The notes under the pieces were generated by a model, which saw nothing but the letters and a program-made list of their open reading frames with translations, was not told where the DNA came from and made no database searches. From Nakamurella leprariae (lineage in GTDB: Bacteria; Actinomycetota; Actinomycetes; Mycobacteriales; Nakamurellaceae): a stretch of DNA of 64,000 nucleotides. The translations under genes and the position numbers were made by a program. The stretch lies in NCBI RefSeq assembly GCF_016918035.1, contig NZ_JAERWK010000006.1, positions 1 to 64,000 on the forward strand. Reading direction: 5' to 3'. The first letter of the stretch is position 1. The number at the start of each line of letters is the position of its first letter. Shown here in pieces: positions 43,432 through 52,651 of this stretch.

Positions 43432-44739
43432 TCAGCCGAAGGACCGCATGTTGTCCCGGAAGTGCTGGTGCGCGTAGCCGGTGCGGATCAGGCCGCGGCG
43501 CCGCAGCTCGGGGCACAGCCCCTCGGTGATCTCGTGGATGTACTGCCGGCTGGTCGGCTGGGCCAGGAACATGAAGCCGTCGCCGCCGACGTACTCCATC
43601 GCCTTGTCCATCTCGTCGGCGATGTGCGACGGCGTGCCGACCAGCTCCATGCTGGCCACCCGCATCGAGCTGGCCGCGTCCTTGATGGTGCGACCGCCGA
43701 ACGCCTGCTTCCAGGTGTCGAACGTTCCCTGGTGGCCGTTGGTGGTCACCTCGTCGGGGATGGGCAGGTCGGGATCGAGCACCGAGAAGTCGATCTCCAT
43801 GATCGCGCCGAAGTGCACCATCTGCGTCTCGAACAGGTGCTGCCGGTCCGCGAGCATCTCGTCCCGCTTGCCCAGCGCCTCGTCCATGGTGCGGCCGATG
43901 ATCGGCTGTACCACGAAGAACACCTTGACGTCGTCCGGGTCCCGGCCGAAGAACTCGGCACGGGCCCGGATGTCGTCGCGGTACTCCTTCATGCCGTCCA
44001 GCCCGTTGGGGATGCACAGCAGCATGTCCGCGTTCTTGGCGGCGAAGTCGCGGCCGCGGGGCGAGGCACCGGCCTGGCAGATCATCGGGCGACCCTGCGG
44101 ACTGCGCGGGGTGTTGAGCGGGCCGCGGACCTTGAAGTGCTTGCCGACGTGGTGGATCGGGCGCACCTTGGTGTGGTCGGCGTAGTAGCCGCGCTCGGCG
44201 TCGGCGACGATGGCGTCGGGCTCCCACGAGTCCCACAGCCGGGTCACGACGTCGACGAACTCCTCGGCGATCTCGTAGCGCAGGTCGTGTTCCGGCAGGG
44301 TGTCCATGCCGAAGTTCTGCGCCGCCCGGTCCTCGCTGGAGGTGACGATGTTCCAGCCGACCCGCCCGCGGGTGACGTGGTCCAGGGTGGAGAAGGTGCG
44401 GGCCAGGGTGTACGGCGCGGACAGCGTGGTCGACGCGGTGGCGACGATCCCGATGTGCTCGGTGGCGTACGCCAGCATCGAGACCACCGGCACCGGATCG
44501 AGTTTCGGCGCGTACAGCGCGTGCTTGAGCTCGAGTTCGGCGGTTCCGGCGTAGATGTCGGACACCATCAGGGAGTCCTCGAGCATCATGAAGTCGAACC
44601 CGGCCCGCTCCATGTCCCGGACCATGTCGACGTAGTACCGGGCGTCGGTCCAGCTGATGGCGTCCTCGGACCAGCCACTGCGCCAGTCCGGGGCGGTCAG
44701 GTTGCCGAACCAGCCGAGTCGGAACGGATCTGCGGCCAC
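43432..44739 (-). CDS. LLM class flavin-dependent monooxygenase (NtaA/SnaA/DszA family)
   Basis: 435 residues. FMNH2-dependent monooxygenase of the two-component type needing a separate flavin reductase. Family segments include FDFMMLEDSLMVSD, HIGIVATASTTLSAPYTLARTFSTLDHVTRGR, GWNIVTSSEDRAAQNFG, HFKVRGPLNTPRSPQGRP and ICQAGASPRGRDFAAKNADMLL. The GTG at 44739 (GGAGGA site) is preferred over the ATG at 44811, which lacks a ribosome site. It is about 100 bases from a related monooxygenase gene on the same strand. Substrates of the family are chelators, sulfur heterocycles and polyketides. No flavin reductase is adjacent. Confidence 0.9.
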   Translation of the reverse strand: MAADPFRLGWFGNLTAPDWRSGWSEDAISWTDARYYVDMVRDMERAGFDFMMLEDSLMVSDIYAGTAELELKHALYAPKLDPVPVVSMLAYATEHIGIVATASTTLSAPYTLARTFSTLDHVTRGRVGWNIVTSSEDRAAQNFGMDTLPEHDLRYEIAEEFVDVVTRLWDSWEPDAIVADAERGYYADHTKVRPIHHVGKHFKVRGPLNTPRSPQGRPMICQAGASPRGRDFAAKNADMLLCIPNGLDGMKEYRDDIRARAEFFGRDPDDVKVFFVVQPIIGRTMDEALGKRDEMLADRQHLFETQMVHFGAIMEIDFSVLDPDLPIPDEVTTNGHQGTFDTWKQAFGGRTIKDAASSMRVASMELVGTPSHIADEMDKAMEYVGGDGFMFLAQPTSRQYIHEITEGLCPELRRRGLIRTGYAHQHFRDNMRSFG

Positions 44740-44840
44740 GGGTCCTCCAGGCGTGCACGGGTGGGCATCACGGTCGCCCGTCCCGCCCGGCGGTTCGAGC
44801 GGGACGGGCATCCGTGACGGGCTGAGTGGGTGGGACCGGC

Positions 44841-46157
44841 TCAGAAGGCGAGCAGGTTCTCCCGGAAGGTGACGTCGTCGAACCCGTCACGGATCAGGCC
44901 GCGCTTGCGCAGCGCCGGGCTCAGCCCGTCGGTGTACTCGGCGATGAAGCGCCGGTTGAGGTTGGTCGGCTGCCAGATCAGGAAGCCGTCACCGCCGACC
45001 TCGTCCATCAGCTCGCCCATCTTGGCCGCGACGGTGTCGGGCGAGCCGACCAGGCCGAGATCGTTGATCTGGCGCTGCGTCTTGATCGCCTCGCGCAGCG
45101 TCTTGCCCTCGCTGCCCTCGAGCAGCTTGCGCATCGAGGACTGCTCGCCGTTGCCGATGAGATCGGGCACCGGGCCGTCGAGATCGAACTGGCCCCAGTC
45201 GACGACGCCGCCGCTGGCGTACGTCATGCCCCACAGCGCGTGCTCGATCGCCTCGTCGGTCTCGGAGGCCGCCTGCCGCTCCCGGTCCCGCTGCCGGGCG
45301 TGCTCGTCGGACTCGCCGAGCTGCGGGGTCACCAGGAACATCACCTTGAGGTCGCCCGGCTTGCGACCGTGCGCGATCAGCCGGGCGTGCATGTCCTCGC
45401 GGAACGCCTTCATCTGCTCGGCGTTGTGGCCCAGCGCGAGCATGGTGTCCGCGTACTGGGCGGCCAGTTCGCGGCCGGGGATGGAATTGCCGGCCTGCCC
45501 GACCACCGGGCGGCCCTGCGGGCCGGGCTGGGTGCTCATGGGCCCGCGCACCTTGAAGTACTTGCCCTCGTGGTCGATCCGGTGGACCTTGGTGTGGTCG
45601 ACCAGCATCGGGGTCTCCTGGTCGCCGACGTAGGCGTCCGGCTCCCACGAGTCCCAGAGCTTGGTGACGACCTCCATCCACTCCTCGGCCATCCGGTACC
45701 GCTCGTCGTGCTCGAGGTGCTCGTCGTAGCCGAAGTTCTGGGCCACGCGGTGGGTGACCGAGGTGACGACGTTGATCCCGGCCCGTCCCTCGGTGAGGTG
45801 GTCCAGCGTCAGCATGAGCCGGGCGGCGGTGAACGGCGCGTACTGGATCGTCGACATGGTGTTGATGACACCGATGTGCTTGGAGTGCTGGGTCATCAGC
45901 GGGACCAGGGGCAGCGGGTCGTTCTTCGGCGCGAACGCACCCCGCGACAGCGAGAACTCCGACGACCCCTTGTAGGTGTCCTCCACCACGGCGGTGTCCT
46001 CGATGAACACGAAGTCGTATCCACCGCGCTCCAGGGACGACGTGAGATCGCGGTACCAGTCGGGCTTCGACCAGTCGTGCACGGCGGAGCCGTCGAACTG
46101 GCCACGCCACGGCTGGATACCGAAGCCCTGACCGAGGAACCAGCCGAGATGGAACAT
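44841..46157 (-). CDS. LLM class flavin-dependent monooxygenase (NtaA family, second copy)
   Basis: 438 residues, paralogous to the gene at 43432-44739 but clearly distinct. Shared marks are the early FVFIEDTAVVEDTYKGSSEF, INTMSTIQYAPFTAARLMLTLDHLTEGRAGINVVTSVTHRVAQNFG broken into two conserved blocks, and VVGQAGNSIPGRELAAQYADTML. The ATG at 46157 follows GGAAAGGTG. The pair may act on the same class of compounds. The upstream flank is the remnant of an MFS gene. Confidence 0.9.
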   Translation of the reverse strand: MFHLGWFLGQGFGIQPWRGQFDGSAVHDWSKPDWYRDLTSSLERGGYDFVFIEDTAVVEDTYKGSSEFSLSRGAFAPKNDPLPLVPLMTQHSKHIGVINTMSTIQYAPFTAARLMLTLDHLTEGRAGINVVTSVTHRVAQNFGYDEHLEHDERYRMAEEWMEVVTKLWDSWEPDAYVGDQETPMLVDHTKVHRIDHEGKYFKVRGPMSTQPGPQGRPVVGQAGNSIPGRELAAQYADTMLALGHNAEQMKAFREDMHARLIAHGRKPGDLKVMFLVTPQLGESDEHARQRDRERQAASETDEAIEHALWGMTYASGGVVDWGQFDLDGPVPDLIGNGEQSSMRKLLEGSEGKTLREAIKTQRQINDLGLVGSPDTVAAKMGELMDEVGGDGFLIWQPTNLNRRFIAEYTDGLSPALRKRGLIRDGFDDVTFRENLLAF

Positions 46158-46339
46158 GCGCACACCTTTCCGTGGCCGAGAGCGGCCGGTCAGCAAGTCG
46201 GTCGGCCCCGCACCGGGCACGAGCGCAGCGAACCGCTGCTGCGTGACCTGGGTGCAACCGCCGGATGCCAGGCCGGTTTCGCCGCTCGGTCGCGCCGGTC
46301 GGCCGCGCTGAGCTGCGACGTCGGCGGCCTGGACGGCGG

Positions 46340-46520
46340 TTCGCGCCGGTTCCGGGCGCCCTGGCGGTGTCGATGAGCCTGTCGCTGCTGGGCACTGGGA
46401 TCCGGCTGGTCGCGGTGGTCTGGCAGGTGGTCGCCGCCTGGCCGACTGCGTCCCGCAGCGGCGGATGCTGCTGACGGCCGAGGTGGTGCGGACCGTGGTC
46501 CTGCTGCCGGCCGACCCGGG
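46340..46520 (+). pseudogene. Degraded MFS transporter fragment
   Basis: The translation reads LAVSMSLSLLGTGIRLVAVVWQVVA and then, in another frame, LADCVPQRRMLLTAEVVRTVVLL. These match residues 20-44 and about 71-95 of the intact MFS protein encoded 130 bases downstream. The helix between them is lost, so a deletion and a frame change destroyed the copy. This looks like the remains of a duplicated transporter gene. Confidence 0.7.
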
Positions 46521-46645
46521 AAAACCCGTGGTGCCCGATGCCTGTCTCCCGACAGGATGGTCGGTATCACCGGGCGCATCGGGCGACTCCGGGCACCGAT
46601 GCTCCGGCGACACCCGCCGGAGCACGGACGAAGGAAGGATCGTCG

Positions 46646-47980
46646 ATGATGGCGCGGCTGCCGAGCGTGCTGCGGCCGTTGCAGGAGGGCGGGTACCGCT
46701 GGCTCGCGGTGTCGCTGTGCCTGTCGCTCATGGGTGGCGGCGTCTGGCTGATCGCCGTGGTCTGGCAGGTCGTCGCGATGGACGGCGGCCCGACCGCGCT
46801 GGCCGTCGTCACCACCGGGACCGCGATCGGCATGATCGCCACCACCCTGCTCGGCGGCGCCCTGGCCGATCGCATTCCGCAGCGCCGGATCATCGTGGTC
46901 ATCGAGATCGTCCGCGCCGCCGCGGTCGGGCTGGGCGCGGTGCTGGCGCTCACCGACTCCCTGCCCTGGTGGGTGCTGGCCACCGTCGCCGTCATCAGCG
47001 GCTGCATGGACGGGTTGTACTACCCGGCCTACTCCGCGTTGCTGCCCGCCCTGCTGCCCGCGCACCGACTGCTGGCCGCGAACGGGCTGGAGGGCATGCT
47101 GCGGCCCGCCCTGGCCCAGGCGGCCGGCCCGGCCCTGGCCAGCGCGCTGGTCGCGGCCTCGTCCCCGGGCCTGGCCATGCTCGCCAGCGCGGTGGCGTCG
47201 GCGCTGGCCGCGTGGGCGGTGCTGCGGGTGCCGGCCACGCCGGTGCGCCGGGACCTGTCCGCGGACGGGGACACGCGTCCGGCCCGGGCGATGGCCAGGG
47301 ACGTGGCCGTCGGCTTCCGGTACATGCTGCGCACGCCCTGGCTGCTGGGGACGCTGCTGTTCGCCTGCCTGATGGTGCTGGCCATGATGGGTCCGTTCGA
47401 GGTGCTGACCCCGTTCGCCATCCGCGACCAGGTGGGCGGTGGACCGGCCGAGCACGCGCTGCTGCTCGCGGCCTTCGGGGTCGCCGGTGCGGTGGCGTCG
47501 TTGATCACCGGATCGGTGCGGATGCCGCGGCGCTACCTCTCGGTGATGAATCTCAGCTGGGGCATCGGCTCGATCCCGCTCATCGTCTTCGGCATCGCCA
47601 CCGACCTCTGGCCGATGGTGGTCGCGGCGGCGATCCTCGGGGCGATGTTCAGTGTCGGCTCGGTCATCTGGGGCACGTTGCTGCAGCGCCGGGTCCCGCC
47701 CGAACTGCTGGGTCGGGTGTCCAGCCTGGACTTCTTCGTGTCCCTGGCCTTCATGCCGCTGTCGATGGCGCTGGCGGGCACGGTCGGCGAGGCGATCGGC
47801 GTGTCCACCGTCTTCTTCATCGCGGGCATCGCGCCGCTGGTCATCTGCGTCGCCGCGATGGTGATCTTCCGGATGCCGGCGGACGAGATCGCGCACCCGT
47901 TGGATGTGAAGGAGGCGGCCGACGGCTCGGTCACCGACCGGTCGCCAGCAGTGGTGACGCAGCGTTCGGAATCGTTCTGA
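46646..47980 (+). CDS. MFS transporter (EntS/MFS_3-like)
   Basis: 444 residues, about 11-12 membrane helices. The N-terminus YRWLAVSLCLSLMGGGVWLIAVVW, the loop LGGALADRIPQRRIIVVIEIVRA between helices 2 and 3, and DGLYYPAYSALLPALLPAHRLLAANGLEGM are typical of the enterobactin-exporter-like MFS_3 group, which mostly export drugs or siderophores. The start was chosen at ATG 46646 behind AAGGAAGGA; ATG 46649 is also possible. A broken paralogous fragment precedes it. Confidence 0.9.
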   Translation: MMARLPSVLRPLQEGGYRWLAVSLCLSLMGGGVWLIAVVWQVVAMDGGPTALAVVTTGTAIGMIATTLLGGALADRIPQRRIIVVIEIVRAAAVGLGAVLALTDSLPWWVLATVAVISGCMDGLYYPAYSALLPALLPAHRLLAANGLEGMLRPALAQAAGPALASALVAASSPGLAMLASAVASALAAWAVLRVPATPVRRDLSADGDTRPARAMARDVAVGFRYMLRTPWLLGTLLFACLMVLAMMGPFEVLTPFAIRDQVGGGPAEHALLLAAFGVAGAVASLITGSVRMPRRYLSVMNLSWGIGSIPLIVFGIATDLWPMVVAAAILGAMFSVGSVIWGTLLQRRVPPELLGRVSSLDFFVSLAFMPLSMALAGTVGEAIGVSTVFFIAGIAPLVICVAAMVIFRMPADEIAHPLDVKEAADGSVTDRSPAVVTQRSESF

Positions 47981-48035
47981 CGATCCGTCGGGACGAGCGA
48001 CAGCCAGGCCGCTCGTCCCGACGTATGTTCCGGCG

Positions 48036-50171
48036 ATGGCGAACCAATGGCTGATGAAGGGCCAGAACGTTCCGCTGGAGTCCGAGGTCACCGACCTGAC
48101 CGGTCGGGTGCACTGGACGACCGGTGGACCCAGCGCGACCGTCGACGTGATCGCGCTCCTCGTGGGTGACGATCGCCGGGTCCGCTCGGACGCCGACATG
48201 GTGTTCTACAACCAGACGTCGACGCCGGACGGCTCGGTCACCCACGCCCAGCAGCTGATCAGCGACGACAGCGGTTCCGACGCGGTCGCGCTGGACCTCG
48301 CGGTCGTGCCCGACGACGTCCAGGCGATCGTCATCGCGGCCAGTTCGGACGCCGAACTGGCGGAACTCTCGACCTTGGAATGGCACGTCGAGCAGGGATC
48401 CGGCGAGGCGATCGCGGGCTACCGGGTCGACCAACTGACGACCGAGCGTGTTCTTGTGCTCGGTGAGGTGTACCGGCGCAACGGAGGCTGGCGCCTCCGC
48501 GCGGTCGGCCAGGGCTGGGAGGGCGGGCTGGCCGGCCTGGCCACGGATTTCGGCGTCCAGCTCGACGATCAGAACGCGGAGGACGGCGGGGCGGCCGGCC
48601 AGGTCGAGGCGGACGACGGCGTCCTGGTGGACGGGTCGAGCGATGCGGATGCCGACGTGGTGGCCGAGGATCCGGCGGAACCGCGGGCGGTGGCTCCGGC
48701 CGACGCCGACGCGCCGTCCGGAATCGCCGCCGTCATGCCGGACGTCCCGAGCAGTCGCGAGGACCGTGGCGGTTCGTCAGAGCGACGCTCCAGAGCTCGC
48801 AGTTCCGTCCGACCCAAGCGGGTCGCCACCCGTCGCGTCACCGTGCCTCGGCCGGCGTTGGCGGGCGGCGATCAGTGGCAGTCCTCGCGCCTGTTCTCGG
48901 TGTACGGCGTCGGCAGCACCGACGAGCAGGAGAAGCGGGCGACCTCGGCGTTGCTCTGGGCGCTCTCGGCCGTCCGTCCGCTGGGCCGGGCCCTGACCGC
49001 CCGGGCCGGAGCCCCGGCCGGAGCGATCGAGACCTTCACCGAAGTGCAGTTCAGTCTCGGTGATCACAAGGTCATTCCCGATGGCATCATCCGTGCCGCC
49101 CGCGCCGGCAGAGTGTGGACGGCCTGCGTCGAAGTGAAGACGGGTGACGCCCAACTGCAACGGCCGCAGGTCGAGTCGTACCTGCGACTGGCCAGACGAC
49201 AGAAGTTCGACACCGTCCTGACCATCTCGAACCAGGTCAGCACCGATCACGACCGACATCCGGTCGAGGTCGCCGAGAACCTGCTGAAGAACGTCCGGCT
49301 CATCCACATCTCGTGGTCCGAGGTGATGCACGAGATCCGCATGCTGGTCGAGCACCACGCGTTCACCGACCAGCTCGAGGTGTGGATCCTCAGCGAGTTG
49401 CTGCGGTACCTGGAACACCCGAAGTCCGGAGCGATGTCGTTCCATGACATGGGCCCCGACTGGGTCAAGGCCCGTGACGCGGCGAAGGCGTCGACCCTGC
49501 GGCCGGGCGACGCTGCGGCGGTGTCGGTCGTCGACGGTTGGAACCGGCTGAGCCGGCAGCTGCGGCTCAGCCTGACCGCCCGGCTCGGCGTTCCGGTGCG
49601 GCAGGTACTCCCCCGGCGCATCGCATCCGACGGGGCGCGCCGTGACCGGGAGTACATCGAGCGCCTGGCCGGCGCCGGCGAACTGTCCGCCACGTTCTCC
49701 GTGCCCGACGCGGTCGGTCCGATCACGGTGACCGCAGACCTGCGGACGAGTGAGATCCGGTTGGTCGTCAGCCTCGATGCCCCGAAGGAGGGGGCGCTGA
49801 CCCGGCGAGTGTCGTGGTTGACGCGCCAGCTCAAAGAGTCTCCTGGCGACCTCCTCGTCGAGGCACAGTTCTCACCGCATTCCGAGACCACCTGCGAGCG
49901 ACTCGCCGACGTCCGCGAGAAGCCGGGTGTGCTGATCCCCGGGAAGGACTGGGAACCCGACGCCTTCACCCTGCGGTGGACCCAGCCGATGGGCACGAAA
50001 CGCTCCGGCGTCAAGGGGGGCTTCGTCTGGAGTGTCACGCACGCCCTGGACGAGTTCTACTCGCAGACGGTGGAACACCTGCGGCCGTGGACTCCACCAC
50101 CGCCGCAGCTCCCGGAGGGCTCCGCCTCGGCGGATCTCATCGAGGACGCCGGGGACGACGCGACGGGCTGA
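48036..50171 (+). CDS. TerD-domain / PD-(D/E)XK nuclease fusion protein
   Basis: A 711-residue multidomain protein. Residues 1-180 resemble TerD tellurite/stress proteins: MKGQNVPL, SDADMVFYNQTSTPDGSVTH, DDVQAIVIAAS, VLVLGEVYRRNGGWRLRAVGQGW and a GLAGLATDFGV end. The usual acidic DLDAS calcium site is weakened to VDVIALL. Residues 190-285 are an acidic then basic linker. Around 335-420 lies a nuclease-like core: TFTEVQF, then D349 (IPDGII) and E366-x-K368 (CVEVKTGD), followed by QVESYLRLARRQKFDTVLTISNQ. The last 280 residues, including MEIRMLVE-type helices and a VSWLTRQL region, were not recognised. No other ter genes are adjacent. The protein may act on DNA under stress or phage attack; this is inference. 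Confidence 0.75.
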   Translation: MANQWLMKGQNVPLESEVTDLTGRVHWTTGGPSATVDVIALLVGDDRRVRSDADMVFYNQTSTPDGSVTHAQQLISDDSGSDAVALDLAVVPDDVQAIVIAASSDAELAELSTLEWHVEQGSGEAIAGYRVDQLTTERVLVLGEVYRRNGGWRLRAVGQGWEGGLAGLATDFGVQLDDQNAEDGGAAGQVEADDGVLVDGSSDADADVVAEDPAEPRAVAPADADAPSGIAAVMPDVPSSREDRGGSSERRSRARSSVRPKRVATRRVTVPRPALAGGDQWQSSRLFSVYGVGSTDEQEKRATSALLWALSAVRPLGRALTARAGAPAGAIETFTEVQFSLGDHKVIPDGIIRAARAGRVWTACVEVKTGDAQLQRPQVESYLRLARRQKFDTVLTISNQVSTDHDRHPVEVAENLLKNVRLIHISWSEVMHEIRMLVEHHAFTDQLEVWILSELLRYLEHPKSGAMSFHDMGPDWVKARDAAKASTLRPGDAAAVSVVDGWNRLSRQLRLSLTARLGVPVRQVLPRRIASDGARRDREYIERLAGAGELSATFSVPDAVGPITVTADLRTSEIRLVVSLDAPKEGALTRRVSWLTRQLKESPGDLLVEAQFSPHSETTCERLADVREKPGVLIPGKDWEPDAFTLRWTQPMGTKRSGVKGGFVWSVTHALDEFYSQTVEHLRPWTPPPPQLPEGSASADLIEDAGDDATG

Positions 50172-50219
50172 CTGCCCGCATCCGCGATCGCAGCGATGGC
50201 ACTGGCAGGATCGGCGGGC

Positions 50220-50927
50220 ATGACGCGTCCGGTCATCGGCATCAGCACCTACCGGACCCACGCGACCTGGAGTCGGTGGCAGGGGGTCGAGGCGGCGGTG
50301 CTGCCAGCCGCGTACGTCGACGCGGTGACCGCCGGTGGCGGCACTGCCGTCCTCATCCCGCCGCTGCACCCGGCCGACTCGGCCGGCGCGCTGCTGTCCC
50401 GGTTGGACGGGCTGGTGCTCGCCGGCGGCTCCGACGTGAACCCGAGCCGGTACGGACGCATCGCCCACCCGGCCACCCATGGCTGGCACGATGACCGGGA
50501 CGTCTCCGAACTCGCCCTGCTCGACGCGGCCGCCGACCTCGATCGACCGGTGCTGGCCATCTGTCGGGGCATGCAACTGCTGGCCGTGCACGCCGGCGGT
50601 CATCTGCACCAGCACGTCCCTGATGTGGTCGGGCACCCGGGCCACCGGCCCGAGAACTCGAGCTATGGGCCAGTGACCATCCGGATCGAGCCGGAGTCCC
50701 GGCTGGCCGGGATCCTGTCGCCCCCACCCGTCACCGTCCCGTGCCATCACCACCAGGCGGTGGCCGACCACCCACGCCACCGGGCCACCGCCTGGGCCGC
50801 GGACGGGCTGCCCGAGGCTCTCGAGCTGCCCGGCGATCGGTTCGTCGTCGGCGTCCAGTGGCACCCCGAGGTGAGCGACGACCGGCGGCTGTTCGCGGCC
50901 CTCGTCGCCGCAGCGAGGTCCGCCTGA
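50220..50927 (+). CDS. Class I glutamine amidotransferase-like hydrolase (PuuD type)
   Basis: 235 residues similar to gamma-glutamyl-gamma-aminobutyrate hydrolase. Catalytic triad: C115 in PVLAICRGMQLL, H215 and E217 in QWHPEVS. Other family blocks are IGISTY at the start, LDGLVLAGGSDVNPSRYG and CHHHQAV. The enzyme hydrolyses gamma-glutamyl amides, for example in putrescine use. The ATG at 50220 follows the fusion-protein gene by 48 bases in the same direction, but there is no functional link between them. Confidence 0.9.
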   Translation: MTRPVIGISTYRTHATWSRWQGVEAAVLPAAYVDAVTAGGGTAVLIPPLHPADSAGALLSRLDGLVLAGGSDVNPSRYGRIAHPATHGWHDDRDVSELALLDAAADLDRPVLAICRGMQLLAVHAGGHLHQHVPDVVGHPGHRPENSSYGPVTIRIEPESRLAGILSPPPVTVPCHHHQAVADHPRHRATAWAADGLPEALELPGDRFVVGVQWHPEVSDDRRLFAALVAAARSA

Positions 50928-51059
50928 AGGGCGGCCATGACCGCGGATGGGCCGGATGCGCAGCCGCACATCGTCTGTTCGGCGGTGATCGACCTATTCG
51001 TCAGTGCGACGGCTGCAGCTCCACCCGTTCGATCATGTGGACAACCTCGATCACCGCTG

Positions 51060-51095
51060 CTCATCGCCGTATGATCGAACACATGTCGACCACCA
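51060..51095. promoter_or_regulatory. LexA/SOS-box-like sequence at the 13E12 gene start
   Basis: TCGAAC-ACAT-GTCGAC at 51075-51090 resembles the actinobacterial SOS box TCGAAC-N4-GTTCGA, with a degenerate right half, and overlaps the start codons at 51071 and 51083. Mycobacterial 13E12 genes are known to carry LexA sites here. Confidence 0.45.
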
Positions 51096-52600
51096 TGGTG
51101 CTCGCGCCGGCCGCCCCGGCCGGGGTTGCCGCGTGGGTCGACGCGCTCGCCAGCACAGGACCGGACGGACTCGATGGGCACGCACTCGTCGAACTCATCT
51201 CCGCCGCGGAGACGCTCAAGGCCGCGGCCGCGTCACTGCAGGCCCGCGCCACCACCGCGTTGTTGGACCAGCAACTCACCACCTCCGACCAGTCTGCTTC
51301 GGCCAACGAGCCGGGCGACGCGGCCAAACGCCGCCGGGTGGCGGTGCGACGATCCGTCGGAGCGCAGGTCGCGCTCGCCCGGCGGGTCTCACCCGCCCAG
51401 GGCGGTCGGCATCTCGGGTTGGCGTTGTCCCTGCGCGACGAACTGCCCCGTCTCGCGTCCGCGCTGCGCCGCGGCGAGGTCAGCGAGTGGAAGGCCACCC
51501 TCGTCGCCCGGGAGACCGCCTGCCTGACCCGCACCGACCAGCGACAGGCGGACGAGCAGTTGGCCGACTCGTACGTGGGTCTCGGCGACCGCGCCGTGGC
51601 CGCCGAAGCGACCCGGATCGCCTACCGACTCGACCCCAAACAGGCGGTCGCGCGGAACGCCAAAGCCCACCACGACCGGCGGGTCAACCTCCGCACGGCG
51701 CCGGACTGCATGACCTACCTGACCGCGCTGCTGCCGGTCGTGCAGGGCGTCTCCGTGATCGCGGCGCTGCGGCGGCACGCCGACACCGTGTTCGCCGCCG
51801 GCGACGAGCGTGGCCGCGGGCAGGTCATGGCCGACGAACTCGTCGCCCGCATCACCGCCGGCGCCGCCCCCGCCGCCGCCATCGTCGAGACCACCGACGA
51901 CGACGGCTCCGCCGACGCTGACGTCAGCGAATTGCCCACCGTGCCGGCCGGGCTCGACCTGACCATCAACCTGATCATGACCGACCGCACCCTGCTCGAC
52001 GGCGACACCGAACCCGCCGTGATCGTCGGCCACGGACCCATCCCCGCCAGCCTCGCCCGACACCTGATCCGCCAAGCCCCCGAATCCAGCCGAGTGTTCA
52101 TCCGGCGGCTGTTCACCGACCCGATCGGCAACCTGACCCACGCGGATCCACGCAGACGCCGGTTCGCGTTCTTGGACCGGCAGTTCCTCATCGCGAGAGA
52201 CCAGACCTGCCGAACACCCTGGTGCGATGCGCCCATCCGCCACGCCGACCACATCCAACCCCACACCGACCAAGGCCCCACCCTGCTCGACAACGGCCAA
52301 GGATTGTGCGCCCGCTGCAACCTCACCAAAGACCACGACAACTGGCACACCACCGGCACCGGCCCGACCACCGTCATCACCACCCCCACCGGCCACCAGT
52401 ACGCCAGTGCCCCACCGGCGCCGCCACGGTCGGCGCCATGGGGCATCCCGACCACCTCATGTGACAGCCGTGTTTCGAGTGCGTTCCTGTCGGTTGATCT
52501 CGGGTCGATCGCGCCGGTGGCTGCCCGCCGACGGGGTAGTTTCTCGAGCGGCGCCACCCCGGTCGCCGTGCCGGACACCCGCCAGGAGATCGACCCGTGA
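51071..52600 (+). CDS. 13E12 repeat family / DUF222 HNH endonuclease-domain protein
   Basis: A 509-residue protein. The N-terminal two thirds is DUF222 (helical; ELISAAETLKAAAASLQARATTALL, the LARRVSPAQGGRHLGLALSL region, and DELVARITAG). The C-terminal HNH domain has C-x4-C (CRTPWC), HADHIQPH, NGQGLCARCNLTKDHDNW, so both metal Cys pairs and the HNH core are present. Members are multicopy in actinobacterial genomes and several behave like mobile or SOS-controlled genes. The start is taken at ATG 51071 (MIEHMSTT), or at ATG 51083. The last 60 residues beyond TTPTGHQYASA look like a read-through tail of low conservation. Confidence 0.88.
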   Translation: MIEHMSTTMVLAPAAPAGVAAWVDALASTGPDGLDGHALVELISAAETLKAAAASLQARATTALLDQQLTTSDQSASANEPGDAAKRRRVAVRRSVGAQVALARRVSPAQGGRHLGLALSLRDELPRLASALRRGEVSEWKATLVARETACLTRTDQRQADEQLADSYVGLGDRAVAAEATRIAYRLDPKQAVARNAKAHHDRRVNLRTAPDCMTYLTALLPVVQGVSVIAALRRHADTVFAAGDERGRGQVMADELVARITAGAAPAAAIVETTDDDGSADADVSELPTVPAGLDLTINLIMTDRTLLDGDTEPAVIVGHGPIPASLARHLIRQAPESSRVFIRRLFTDPIGNLTHADPRRRRFAFLDRQFLIARDQTCRTPWCDAPIRHADHIQPHTDQGPTLLDNGQGLCARCNLTKDHDNWHTTGTGPTTVITTPTGHQYASAPPAPPRSAPWGIPTTSCDSRVSSAFLSVDLGSIAPVAARRRGSFSSGATPVAVPDTRQEIDP

Positions 52601-52651
52601 GCCAGCCGACCGCCCGCCGCGCCGACTGATCGCCCGCGCCCAGAGATCACC

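Noticed and set aside
48036..50927. A complete tellurite-resistance (ter) operon
   Set aside because: Only one TerD-like domain is present. No TerB, TerC, TerZ or TerA neighbour exists, and the next gene is a PuuD-type hydrolase.
50741..51070. Upstream extension of the 13E12 open frame
   Set aside because: The N-terminal part is antiparallel or out-of-frame overlap with the PuuD gene and has no DUF222 similarity. Homology starts near 51071.
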